Source: Stercorarius parasiticus
Lineage: Eukaryota > Chordata > Aves > Charadriiformes > Stercorariidae
Length of the DNA: 64,000 bases
Assembly: GCA_013396915.1 (NCBI GenBank)
Contig: VWZL01005008.1
Span: 372,001 to 436,000 of the forward strand
Direction: 5' to 3'
Within the stretch, counting starts at the first letter, position 1, and the number at the start of each line of letters is the position of its first letter. Below, in pieces: positions 54,159 to 64,000 of the stretch. The notes beneath the pieces are model-generated. The model made no database searches and was not told the DNA's origin. It saw only the letters and a list, made by a program, of their open reading frames with translations. A program made the position numbers and the translations under genes.

Positions 54159-55890
54159 CAGAGACAGCTGAGAATCAAAAGGGCGATGGAGATCTCCATT
54201 TCTCTTATCTATACTGTTTTTTTTCCAGATGATCCCTGAAGAACTGCACAAAGTATACAGGCTCAGTGTGACAAACCTGAAGTAATACGATCCCTATGGT
54301 CATCTGTCTAGAATGGAGAAAAAATACCATAGAACTCAATTCCTCTATTAGCAGCAGGCTGATTTAATTTTTAAAAGCTGCAGAAAAAAAAGAAACCAGG
54401 GCAAACATTTTCTCCCAAGCTCATTAGTGATGGAAATCAGTTATGCAGTTCTTTTCAAAGCAAACTCATAGTCAGTGTCTTTTTCTTTCTTCTTTGCAGC
54501 CGCTGTGAACATGTCAGATGTTTAAGTTGCTTTAGCGTCTATCATGTAGCATCACACTCTAAGCTTTCTTAGATTCCTCACAAATGATGGTACCATAAGC
54601 ACCAAGAGCAGCCCGCTGCCCTACCGCAAGCAAGGGCTTGCCTCTCACATTGAATTCTTTTGCAATGTCGCTGCTGGCACAATTGTATGACGTAGTAGAG
54701 ACATCATCTTACACAAGGTTACTCTGCTGAGTGCCCTCAAGTTTTAAATTACAAACAGAAGCAACCACCTCAAAAGCCTGTATCTGGTTCATTGTCGTGC
54801 ACCTACTTGCCCATTATACATACTACTGAGCTGGAGAAAACTAGTAAGCACATTCTTCTACTTCTTATAAGTACATCTGCAATTATAAAATATAAAACTG
54901 GAGTATATGTTCAATTATATTAAAAAAATAGAAGTCCATAACATTTTATATTAATTTTATATTGTTTTGTGCATGTATAACTTCATAGTTTTTACGGCCA
55001 GAGAAACTGCTACAATCACCTCAATGTCTGCATAATATAAAGCCATCAAAACAGTCACTGTTCTCAGTTCACCATGCTTGAGCATTTACTGGAAAAAGAG
55101 ATAACCAAGGCTGACACACAGACTAGCTTGAGCAATTGTGTTACGAATAAACACTGCAATCACTACTACTCATGATGTACCCGCACCACAACTGTGACAT
55201 GAAAACATTTGTCGATGCCATCCTAACACAACAACGGCAAGGAAGACAAAACAGACTCTTTAGGATAGAGGCACTTTGCCAAGACATTAAAGCATTTGAG
55301 AAAACAGGGCAAGAAAAATAATTCAAGTCACAGCACACTCCAGCATGGCCTCATCCTCAGAAACATCAAGACAAAGCAGCAGGAAAAGCAATGCCTTTTT
55401 GCAAGAGCACTAGCAGGACTGCATCAAGTCTTCTTTCCACAATATTGCAGACAGGCAAAGCTTTAAGCCCTGACTGTTAAAATGCATAAATCATCGCCAT
55501 ATCCCATGTCATTATCCTCACCATAAGTCAGAGCCCTACATGAGAGCAGGGCTGGCTCTTAATGCCTATCCACTGGCTAATGCTCCCACCAATGCTTCTC
55601 GAGCTTAAAGGTTGATGTCATGGAAACAAGATCCACACATAGAAACACACACAAATGCTTTCTAGCAAAAAAGCAAATTCTGCATCTTCACCAAGTGCTG
55701 AAAATTGGAGATACTGAAGCTGCTGCTAATGAAATAAAAGAATTTTATCTGAGATGTGAATAATCCTATCTCAGCTGCTTCCCTAGGAAATACGCTAACG
55801 CAGGCACAGACCCAAAAGCATTGGTACAAAAGAACTGCTCAGGCTGGTGGCTCATACTTTACTGCCAGGATCCCCCTCAGAAACACTACA

Positions 55891-55961
55891 TTAAAAAAAA
55901 CCAAAACAAACCAAAAACAACCCCACACCAAAACCAAAAAAATCCCCACCCCACCAAAACA
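55891..55961 (+). repeat. A/C-only low-complexity tract
   Basis: About 70 bases composed almost only of A and C, built from irregular aaaacc/ccaaaa units. Because G and T are lacking, two open frames of 66 and 72 codons cross it. They are artefacts of the composition. Confidence 0.85.
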
Positions 55962-56560
55962 AGGTGCTGTTTAGAATGTAAAACATCCCCTGGCACAGAA
56001 GCGTTTTCTTCCTCTATCTAATAGCAGCAGCTACAGAGCCTGCAAACCAGATAAAAGAATGCTGGTGACCTCAAACAGCATTGTACTCCATTCACGTAGC
56101 TGTTACTCTGCCTGCCATTCGGAGCCACCTGCTGCCCAGCTTATCAGGTTGTAAGGGAGTCGATCAAACGGCACTGGGTACAACCAGACCAGGAATTGCT
56201 GTACTATACAGACTTGCCAGTTCTGGGGAGTTGCCCCCACGACAGCCACCCACAGCCAACACGTGCAGAGGGACTTGCTGCAGCTCTGCAGCCCAATGGG
56301 CTAAAAGCTACTGTAAATCACAATAACTGGTGCTGCTGCACCCCTTTCGGTCGGGTAAAAGCCACCTCAGTGGAAGTGCCAGCTTTGCCAACAATGACTG
56401 AAATCAAGCAAAATTGCGAGGCATTGCGATTGTTGAAGGCATTACCCTGGATTCACCTTTGATGGCCTGGAACGAGCACTGCACATGCCATGTACCAGCA
56501 GCAATATGGTGCTCCAAAGAACTTGCTAGATTGAGAGCACAAGGTTCATCACTTCCGCCT

Positions 56561-56578
56561 CATCACAGGGTGTCACCA
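56561..56578 (-). other. Candidate retroviral primer binding site (tRNA-Trp-like)
   Basis: On the minus strand this reads tggtgacaccctgtgatg. It resembles the tRNA-Trp primer binding site of avian alpharetroviruses, which begins TGGTGACCCC. The first seven bases match, and the 3' half needs a one-base gap. It sits exactly two bases after a CA dinucleotide (56581-56582 on the complement), the spacing expected between the end of a 5' LTR and its primer site. The match is suggestive, not proof. Confidence 0.25.
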
Positions 56579-56580
56579 GC

Positions 56581-56895
56581 TGACAACACAGACTGACTTC
56601 GTAGGAACTCCCAAATAAAAAACACCCTTAGGGCACTCTAAAGTTAGCTTTCTGAAACAACAGCTTTATTCATAATCCATGCTGCTTGCTACAGGCTACA
56701 CCATCCACCTGCAGGATTCCTGCTGGCCCGCACACCTGTGACTCTGGAGCTCAGAAGGAACCACACCACAGAGGTGAAGCAAGGTTGCCACTGCTTAATG
56801 GGCAGTGCTGCCTTGCAGGTATTTCATAACATCTTTTTTACAATAAGCTTGAAGGTAAGTGTGACACCCCCTTTTCTTCACAACTCCCCACAACA
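56581..56895 (-). mobile_element. Possible endogenous retrovirus LTR
   Basis: The proposed minus-strand LTR would start TGTTGTGGGGAG at 56895 and end TGTTGTCA at 56581, about 315 bp. It carries one polyadenylation signal, aataaa (complement of 56665-56670), followed by 'gctgttgtttcagaaagc'. About 90 bp separate the signal from the CA end, a normal R-U5 length. The candidate primer site lies two bases beyond the end. The right boundary is a guess, since several TG/CA pairs would serve. I see no second LTR and no recognisable gag or pol, and I do not know the family. An alternative is ordinary genomic DNA with chance signals. Confidence 0.3.
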
Positions 56896-57379
56896 GGCAA
56901 CAATCAGCCAAGAACACATAATTTGCTGGTACAAATACAGATCAGCCAGAGAACAGCGTTGCTGAACAGATGGTTTATGTTTACATTAGATGTAATAAGC
57001 TCTGCAGTCAGTACAGGTCACTGGGAGAAGCCTAGTATTTACTGCAGCAACCATAATTTTCTGGCTACTTCCCTTCTGTCTCCACCCCCAATGTGCCGCA
57101 GAGAAATTAAATTCCAACAGACATCTGCATGCTCCCAGTGGATAAGTACATTCAAGGGTACTTATAAACACACAATAATGCTTTCTAATTGGGCAATATT
57201 TTTACATTCTGTTTTAATTGAAAAAAATCACTAATCTTAAAGACAAATCAGAGCAACTGCTAGTGAGTGAAGCCTTCTGTGAGCCTAAGAAACACAGAAA
57301 CAATGCATATTAAAGTTTCTTCTCTGGAGAAAAATTTGAGGAGAGTTGTGCAACGATATTGTGATCTCTATTTAAATGG

Positions 57380-57441
57380 TCTCACAGCACTTTACAAATG
57401 CCTGTAAGGCAGGAAAAGAAAGTTTGGAACCATTTTACTCA
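57380..57441 (+). mobile_element. Possible L2/MIR-like scrap
   Basis: 'ctcacagcactttacaaatg' with 'cctgtaaggcagg', followed by 'accattttactcag', resembles the tail block of old L2/MIR repeats ('gcgctttacaaac...gtgaggtaggta...ccattttacagatg'). The region is short and diverged. Confidence 0.3.
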
Positions 57442-57802
57442 GAACTTATTTACCTTATTATCTGTGCCCTTTCAACCATACATAAATTGTTTGTTTCTTC
57501 CCTTAAATTGTGTGTTAGCAAGCTGTTTTCTACCTATCAATGGCTGCAGTTCAGATTCATCCATCCAGATTTAACACATGTGGTGTAAGCAGCCAAGGGA
57601 CCAGCATTTTATTAATCATAAATAGTCAGGACATAAGCTGCATGGATGGTGAGGAAAGACCTTAGCACAGCAACCACGAACGCTGGGCAAAACACCAACA
57701 TCTTTCTGCAGCTTGCAGAGATGCTTATGGCCCAGTCCTAACAAAAATTAATTGATTGAATGTAAAAGCAGTGGGTTACACAAAATAGAGAAAGTATTTC
57801 AC

Positions 57803-57965
57803 TTAAAATATTTTATATATTAAGAATACTATATGAAGTATAAAAATAATTAAGTTTATTATATATTATATATACATCCCTATATATGTGTGTATGTGCA
57901 TATATTTATATATAGGTATTTTTATATATATATAAGAAAATGTGTGCATAAATAAATAAATGTAT
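57803..57965. repeat. AT-rich tract with TA and TG dinucleotide runs
   Basis: A long run of A and T with embedded (TA)n and short TG/TGTA segments (for example tatatatgtgtgtatgtg near 57881-57898). It is probably a decayed microsatellite and may be polymorphic in length. Confidence 0.8.
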
Positions 57966-58171
57966 GCATATTAGGAAGAGAAGGTTATCTGCTCGAGGAG
58001 GTGTTATCAGGGAAGAAGGTTCAGAGGAGAGGTGAGGGTAAATACAGAGCACCTCCCTCTTCGACCTGGGATAGAGATCTTTCTGAAGAATACCCCTCCT
58101 TTTGCTCCCCCCCAGTCCTATGAGGTAAGAAAGTATTGCTCTTTCCTTTGTAGACAGTAAACAAACATATA

Positions 58172-58355
58172 GAGGATAAAACTCATGCAGATATTTAAAC
58201 ATACAATCTCCCATTGATTTCAAAAGGTAATTAAGAGACAAAATACCTTTTGTCGACCATCCCCTAAGGGACTTCCGACCACTACAATAAAACAAGTCTG
58301 ACAAAGCGTATAAAAATCCAAGTTTCAGGCTAATGCCTTGACCACAAGGCTATTC
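58172..58355 (-). mobile_element. tRNA-derived SINE, reverse orientation
   Basis: On the minus strand from about 58355, 'agccttgtggtcaaggcatt' and 'agcctgaaacttgg' match the tRNA-like head of an amniote SINE (consensus about AGTGGTTAGGGCATTAGCCTGGGACTTGG). 'cagacttg' and 'aagtcccttag' correspond to the CAGACTTCC...GCAAGTCACTTAG middle. 'tgaaatcaatgggag' with 'tttaaatatctgcatgag' resembles a common 3' module (GAAATCAATGGGAGTTAGGCACCTAAATACC). The copy is old and diverged. The longest open frame in the window (132 codons, 57906-58304, minus) runs through it and is therefore not taken as a gene. Confidence 0.55.
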
Positions 58356-61300
58356 TTTCTTTTCTTTCTGTACTCTCAGGGCTCCAACTGAAGATCTGTT
58401 GTGCAACCCATCAGGAAAAAGACGGAGTCAGAACTGCAGGCAAAGCCAGTCTAGTGCTGCAGCAGAGGGGAAGGGACAGTTCAGGGGGGCGCAAGGAAGA
58501 GGCACAGGGAGCTGGACTCACAAGGGGGATTGCAGTATGAAAATTCACAAGCATCCCAACATCAGGGTGCTTCGCTAGAAAAAAAAAGGACCTCAACACC
58601 ATTTACTTTTGGTTCACTGCCCTACAAGTGCACCTTAATTTCATACAGTGCAATTATTTCCCAAAACATTCAAGGATACGGAGGCTTCCATCACTTCTCA
58701 GAGATAAAAGCATGACACACAAAATAGATTTCTGAAGATGAGTTTAAGTTGTTTATGTTTAAGTTGCATCCAGATTCTAGTCGCTACTATTTCTAACTTT
58801 TAACCTGATGAAAGCATAGCTCTTGGGGCGGGATAGGCGGATGACACAACAAGTACTTCTCTCCAGGACTTAAGCCGTGGCATCTTACGTCTTTTGACAA
58901 ATTTCACTGTAATGAAATTGCCAGGGTCAGAAGACAGCAAGTTTTATTCCTTCTGGGATCAGAAGTTCTAATGGAAGAAGATGAGGTGACCGAGAGACTG
59001 CAGACCAAAGCTTATGTAAGACAGGGGAATCTTCTCTCCCAGAGCTGTTCTTCCATGCCCTTGATTAATGGATCATAACAATGATTTGTACTGTTTGACA
59101 CACTATGCCCAACTACATTTGTATGCAGAATTCTATTGATGCGAAAAAATAAAATAAAAGGAATCTAATTAGCAAAGCTGTGCTGCTTCCAACGATCCTT
59201 CACCAGGAACTCTGTGTTCCTCTTCTGGATCATTTGACTCCTGATTGATAAGAAAGCAGCTTGCTAACGTAGTCACATTCCTGGCTAGCACAAGACTAAG
59301 TGCGGTTTAATGCAACACGTTAGCAACAAACCAGTACAACCTCACCAAGAACAGCACAATAAATCTGTTCCTAGCTGTTGTCTGTAACAGTTAGAAAAGT
59401 GAAAGGCCCAGTGTCCTATAGCTCACAAGACATTTTCCACTCTTCATCAATTTAATAATCTAATCTTCTACTTAAGGTGGACTTTTTGTTGTTGTGTGAT
59501 TGGCTTTTTAGTTTGTATGTAGTTTTACTTTCCACTACAACAAGAAAACGCACAACAGAATTTAAACTGAAGCCCGTGTACTAAAAAGAGGAAGAAAACA
59601 CTCATCCTCAAGACGCACCTGACCAAAAGCTAATGGGCCACGTAAGTGGACCTTTGCAAACATGGAGGAAGAGAGGAAGCATTAAGACATTGGCAGGATG
59701 CAGCAAGCTTTCAAGAGTAAGATTTTATAGCTCTCTATAGCTTCCAGAGTTATGATTTATGCCCTCCCTGCCTGAAACTAATCCCAAGCCCGCCTCAATT
59801 GCAGCGCAAGACACAAAATGCTTTTTCTCTTGTAGCATTTCCCTTGCTTCTCCACCCACCATTTCAGAGTCCCATCTCCAATCATTCAATATCCTGCCCT
59901 GCCAATTGTCTTATAGTCACCAAAAAGCCAGCTTACCAGCCCAAGACCTTGCCTTTACACTCTCCATGCCGTAAGTGACATATATATGTCCCTGCACACA
60001 TTCCCCCTTTATGACACTAACCATCCATGAGGAACTGCTCTGCTATCCACCAACTTGCTGAGCGCCACACTTCCAGGAGCAGCTTCTTGTGGCTAATAGG
60101 GCGCAGTTGCACTTCTCCAATTCAGTTGGTGCAGCTTGGGTCCCAAGTGCTTGTAGTAGATGGAAACAGTTGTAATTCCAAAGAAAAACAATAAAAACAA
60201 CAACAAAAAACCAACAACAACAAAATCCACACAAACAAATGAAAAACCACACATGCAAAAAAAACCCAAAACACATAACAAAAACCCAACCATCTTTTAA
60301 TACCAGGTAGGAAGCAGCAAAACCACATAAAGCTAGCATAAAAGACATCAGGCCCAGGGGAGGAAAAACAAAAGGAGGAAAGAAAAGCTAATTGTTACAG
60401 CAGTCAGCATTTCCATGGAAGATTTACATCACAGCAACCCATATGCACCCACAAAGTCTACTTGCAAGGCAAGTGTGGTCGTATTGAAAAACTTAGATAT
60501 ATACTGTTTGCCTCAAATTGAGGATGGGTGGATTGAGATGTCAAGACAAAGTAAGATCTACGTCCACCAAAAAAATAACCTTGTCATCAGATGACTCTAG
60601 GACAATACAAAAGTTTCTGAGATCCCAGTAAGAACATCCAGTGGGATTAGGTTTTAGTAGCATGACAAGAATGTAGCCAAGACAAGTGTGATAAAAATCT
60701 TTAAAAATCAGCAAGGTCAGCTGGCTCTCCTTCATCACATGAAGATTTCCCAATTAGTTCTTATATCCTTCTTCAGGCAGTTCCCTTCCTTCCTTGGGGT
60801 TCAGAAAGCATTAGCATCTTTCACTCCAGAAAAATCAAGCTCTGCCACTTTCATATCTCTCAGCTTCACTAGTCTGTCAAAGTTTTACATTTTTATAACC
60901 AAGACCTGAGCCAATTTTTGTTTATCCTTTCATTATTTTTAAAATTAACCAAGTCATGGTCATTTGATCCCAGTTTGTTTCCTATTACAAGATCCCCATT
61001 CAGTCTTCATGATTTTGTGAAAACTAAGACTAAAGTATCCCTTCTGATTGATAAAAAAAAATTGTCAAACACATCAGGCCTGACTGTTAATGTGTACATA
61101 CTCCCAAACCTATGTCTGTGCACTGCAAATCCCACACGGCCAAAACCCTCACTAGCATTATGCACATCTCTGTCTGCATCCAAATATGAACTAGAGGAAC
61201 GGGGTCTGCAGCAGATGCACAGTTTTACCCAAGGGAACTTCTTCACCATTTTTCTCAAAATTATTTTAATTTAGACTGTTTCATCCACAATTCCCAGCTC

Positions 61301-61892
61301 CTTAGAGTCTCAGTGGCTCTCTTTCCAAAGTTAAATGAGAGGCACTAAAATGAACGCCTTGCAATCTATGTGGACTTGCTTTGGGGAGTACAACTAGTTT
61401 GCTCTTTAGTTGAGGCCACAAACACCACTTTGACAGAAGAAATGAAAGAAAGCAAGACCACAGAAACAAAAACTTTCAAACCCTCTTTATACACTGATCT
61501 GACTGTACCATCAACACACACATCCTTACCATCAGATTATTCTGATGTTTATAGGTCAAGAATCGTAGCATGCCAAAAAAACTTGGTATCTGTCTTTTCT
61601 TCCTATGCTATTTTACATGCAGAGAGCAAAAAGAAAAGCGTTCATTATAGCATATAAATGTCATTACCTATCTGAATTTGCTAATTTCTGGTACTGTGAA
61701 CTTAATGAAATGAATGGTTCCATTAAACAATGATTGCAGGCAAACATTCTGTCAAAGTACATATCATTATCCAACATTTTATAGGCTTAGAGTAAGAGTC
61801 ATGACAGCAAGAATTATTTGGCAACAAAACATCAAATTCTACTTAAACAACTATTGCCAAGGTCCTTTTGTGGATGTATGTTGGAGGCTGTC
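58356..61892. other. Non-coding DNA, no gene seen
   Basis: Ordinary sequence without recognisable exons. An A/C-rich tract at 60181-60292 is listed separately and explains the hydrophobic Cys/Phe/Val-rich antisense frames there. The 118-codon frame at 60918-61274 (plus) has no domain signature. Confidence 0.55.
60181..60292 (+). repeat. A/C-rich low-complexity tract
   Basis: About 110 bases of irregular CAA and AAAC units, nearly free of G and T. The antisense reading gives artificial Phe/Cys/Val-rich frames of 66 to 101 codons. It is similar in make-up to the tract at 55891-55961, and no element body is seen beside it. Confidence 0.85.
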
Positions 61893-62515
61893 TTGGGCAT
61901 GGCAATCACAAAATGACAGAGTTTTGGGTTCTCGGAGAAGTAAGGAGTGGGGTCAGCAGAACTGCTACCTTGGACTTCCAGGAGGGCAGACTTTGGCCTG
62001 TTTAGGAGCCTGGTTGACAGAGTCACTTGGGAGGCAGCCCTGAAGGGCAAAGGAATCCAGGAAGGCTGGACATTCTTCAAGGAGTAAATCTTAAAGGCCC
62101 AGGAGCAGGCTGTCCTCATGTGCTGAAAGATGAGCTGGTGGGGAAAAAGACGTGCCTGGCTGAACAGACAGCTTTAGCTGGAACTCAGGAAAAAAAGAGT
62201 TTATGACCTTTGGAAGAAGGGGCGGGCAACTCAGGACTACAAGGAGGTCATGAGGTTGTGCAGGGAGAAAATTAGAAGGGCCAAAGTCCAACTAGATCTT
62301 AATCTGGCTACTGCCATAAAAGACAATTAAAAAAATATTTCTATAAATATATTAGCAACAAAAGGAGGGCTAAGGAGAATCTCTATCCTTTATTGGATGC
62401 GAGGGAAACATAGTGACCAAGGATGAGGAAAAGGCTAAGGTACTTAATGCCTTCTTTGCCTCAGTCTTTAACAGTAAGACCATTTCCAACCTAAATGACT
62501 CTATGATTCTATGGT
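61893..62515 (+). mobile_element. CR1 LINE with a large internal deletion
   Basis: The copy starts at the end of the ORF2 endonuclease (CLGHGNHKMTEFWVLGE, equivalent to the SLGCxDHEMVEF block) and runs through the linker between endonuclease and reverse transcriptase. Readable pieces are LVDRVTWEAALKGKGIQEGW, then KKRVYDLWKKGRATQDYKEV and LCREKIRRAKVQLDLNLA, and last, in another frame, a 'gtacttaatgccttctttgc' stretch equal to LNAFFASVF. It then jumps to the ATTCTATG tail at 62496-62515. The reverse transcriptase core and most of the 3' UTR, normally over 1.5 kb, are absent. Stops and frameshifts are frequent. It is dead and older-looking than the 45176 fragment. Confidence 0.88.
62496..62515 (+). 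mobile_element. CR1 terminal tail of the deleted copy
   Basis: ctatgattctatgg ends the copy and marks the true 3' end of the LINE. It shows that the loss lies inside the element and that the 3' end was not removed. Confidence 0.7.
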
Positions 62516-64000
62516 AACTGCAGGTTTAAGTTTTTCAAAAGAATCTGGGCTTCACATCTCTTTCCTTGTGGTAAAACAGTCCACCATTTTTAATCCTTTT
62601 GGAATATGTTCTAGAGTATTCAGTGAAGCTGGAAAGAATTACAGAGCAATCAAATGTACATATCGTGGGAACTCAGCTCTCCCCTAACAGTGGTGTTATT
62701 GCAAACAATCTCATTACAATTCTTCTATATAAAAATAATGCAGAGAACTCAGCATACACAGCCCACAAGATTACACAATAGCACTTGCATTTTTGTAGAA
62801 CTGAAAGGAAAAATAGCACTTCTTACAAAGTTCATGCCCTCAAGACTATCTGCGTTTTCCATTTGGATATTGTGAACAGGCAGACACTGTCCCTACAAAA
62901 CCCTCTTTAAAGGAGATAAGTGCTGATAGCATGGCCATGGCTGGGGCTATCCCGCCTCAAGACAGAGGCCATCACTTGACTGGCCCCGTCCAGCCATACT
63001 GCCCACAGGGAACTGGCCCCACCAATGTGAGGTCTGACTCTGCTGACACTCTACAACCCTTCTTTTTCTAGCATGTGGTTTTTTGGAGCCTCCTTACAGT
63101 ATTTTCCTCTTCTACATGCTTTTCACCTACACCATCCTTCATTAAAAATGGCATCCAAAACACCTGACAGTATTATCAAAAGAATATTATCAATGATGTC
63201 ATGAAGGAATACTATTAATTTTCAAGCACAGAGGCCTTTTTGCTTCTTCCAGCAATAAATCCGAATTTATGATAGAATTTTGAATGTCTCACAGTTCTTC
63301 AACACCCAGCACTGGGATGTGGGAAGACTAATTTTCAGAGAAATTACTAAATGTTCAAGGAAGCTCTCATGCACAATTGGACTTTCATTTCACTGCTGGC
63401 CCTACTGACCTCAGTGAGCACTGCTGCTCGCATAAACTGGCAGTACAGAAATACGCTGTCACTAAAGAGAATTAAAAAAAAAAAAACAAAACACTACTTA
63501 ATCTCCAAAACATTTTATGTCATTTGAAAGAAATAAGAAGGTTACTGGAAGTACAGAACCACTACTATGTAATATCATTTGAAGTGTCCTTCATTGGACC
63601 CAATGCCTTTGGAAAATGCTATTTAAGATGAGCTGTTCAAGAATGCAAATCTTTGCCTCATTTCCAGCACAACCCTCACTGTCTCTCCCTCTCCCGCATA
63701 TATGCACGTAAAACCAAAATTGTTATCAACGTAATTTGTAATCTAAAGAAACACTAGCACATTAAGAGCTCCTCCTAAAATATGACAAAATAAACATCAG
63801 AGGAAAAAACAAAAAACGTTTTTCATACACCAACTACCTCAACTTGAGGACAGAATTTTCTTGGTTCATTTACTTTCCAGCAGAGCTGCAGGCATGAAGC
63901 TTCCATAAGGGTTAGTCTTGTATAAAAACATCAAGCCATGAATTTTGCTGACTGTCCGCTCTTTACCTCTCCAAATAAATAGTGCTTATGCCTTTAGGGT
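62516..64000. other. Non-coding DNA, no gene seen
   Basis: No exon or RNA gene is recognised. A short A run lies at about 63475-63485. The piece 63400-63450 ('cctactgacctcagtgagca', then 'ctgctgctcgcataaac') resembles the 'ccactgacttcagtgggactactcacataagta' block of old amniote repeats and is listed separately. Confidence 0.5.
63400..63450 (+). mobile_element. Possible old amniote repeat fragment
   Basis: The order 'tgacctcagtgagcactgct', 'gctcgcataaactggcag' parallels a block common in old sauropsid and amniote LINE/SINE tails. About 50 bp is too little for a family call. Confidence 0.3.

Larger units (their letters stand above)
53076..56560. other. Non-coding DNA with old repeat scraps and low-complexity patches
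   Basis: No gene is recognised. A probable old repeat piece (54012-54158) and an A/C-rich patch (55891-55961) are listed separately. From about 56050 rightward the composition becomes more GC- and CpG-rich, running into the possible LTR at 56561. If that LTR is real and in minus orientation, the stretch 56050-56560 would be its downstream leader or internal region, but no retroviral protein can be read in it. Confidence 0.45.
56896..58171. other. Non-coding DNA, AT-rich to the right
   Basis: No gene is recognised. An L2/MIR-like scrap lies at 57380-57441 and an AT-rich microsatellite-like tract at 57803-57965, both listed separately. The open frame of 103 codons at 56923-57234 shows no domain features. 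Confidence 0.5.

Noticed and set aside
57906..58304. 132-codon minus-strand open frame, the longest in the window
   Set aside because: It overlaps a recognisable old SINE and an AT-rich tract and has no domain; it is not a gene.
60043..60348. Cys/Phe/Val-rich minus-strand frames resembling membrane segments
   Set aside because: They are the antisense reading of an A/C-rich low-complexity tract.
1..64000. CRISPR arrays, operons, phage or plasmid modules, rRNA and tRNA genes
   Set aside because: No regularly spaced repeats, dense coding or structural RNA signatures were seen; the repeats present are avian, not prokaryotic.

Overview
This window looks like bird nuclear DNA that is almost entirely non-coding, either a large intron or an intergenic stretch. 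The bird call rests mainly on CR1 LINE copies that end in the octamer-like ATTCTATG tail, including a 485-bp 3' end at 18388-18872. It is supported by a long-terminal-repeat family seen in many bird genomes (29411-30041) and by several old tRNA-derived SINE and LINE fragments that sauropsids share. The sequence is AT-rich, with many short A/T runs. I see no operon-like packing, no ribosome binding sites and no long open frames. The longest open frame is 132 codons and overlaps a SINE.

Layout. 1-18 kb: single-copy-looking AT-rich DNA with a SINE 3' part near 4.5 kb, a possible L2-like scrap near 8.0 kb, a reverse-oriented CR1 scrap at 9.4 kb, and small hairpins at 16.9 and 17.9 kb. 18.4-18.9 kb: clear CR1 3' end, plus strand. 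19-29 kb: unremarkable apart from an L2-like fragment near 27.2 kb. 29.4-30.0 kb: GC-rich retroviral LTR, minus strand, probably a solo LTR. 30-45 kb: unremarkable, with one isolated CR1 tail (35.3 kb) and a 19-bp palindrome (37.2 kb). 45.2-45.6 kb: internal CR1 piece coding for part of the endonuclease domain, with one stop codon. 52.9-53.1 kb: tRNA-derived SINE. 56.56-56.9 kb: a possible second, unrelated LTR with a primer-binding-site-like sequence. 58.2-58.4 kb: another SINE, minus strand. 61.9-62.5 kb: CR1 piece with a large internal deletion.

No protein-coding exon can be assigned with confidence. One short frame at 15608-15690 reads like real protein and is flagged as a candidate exon or relic. 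I did not find a new biological system here. The items most worth a second look are the possible LTR/primer-site pair at 56.6 kb, the two CR1 copies with unusual breakpoints, and the candidate micro-exon. All repeat names come from recognising consensus motifs by eye, without a database search.
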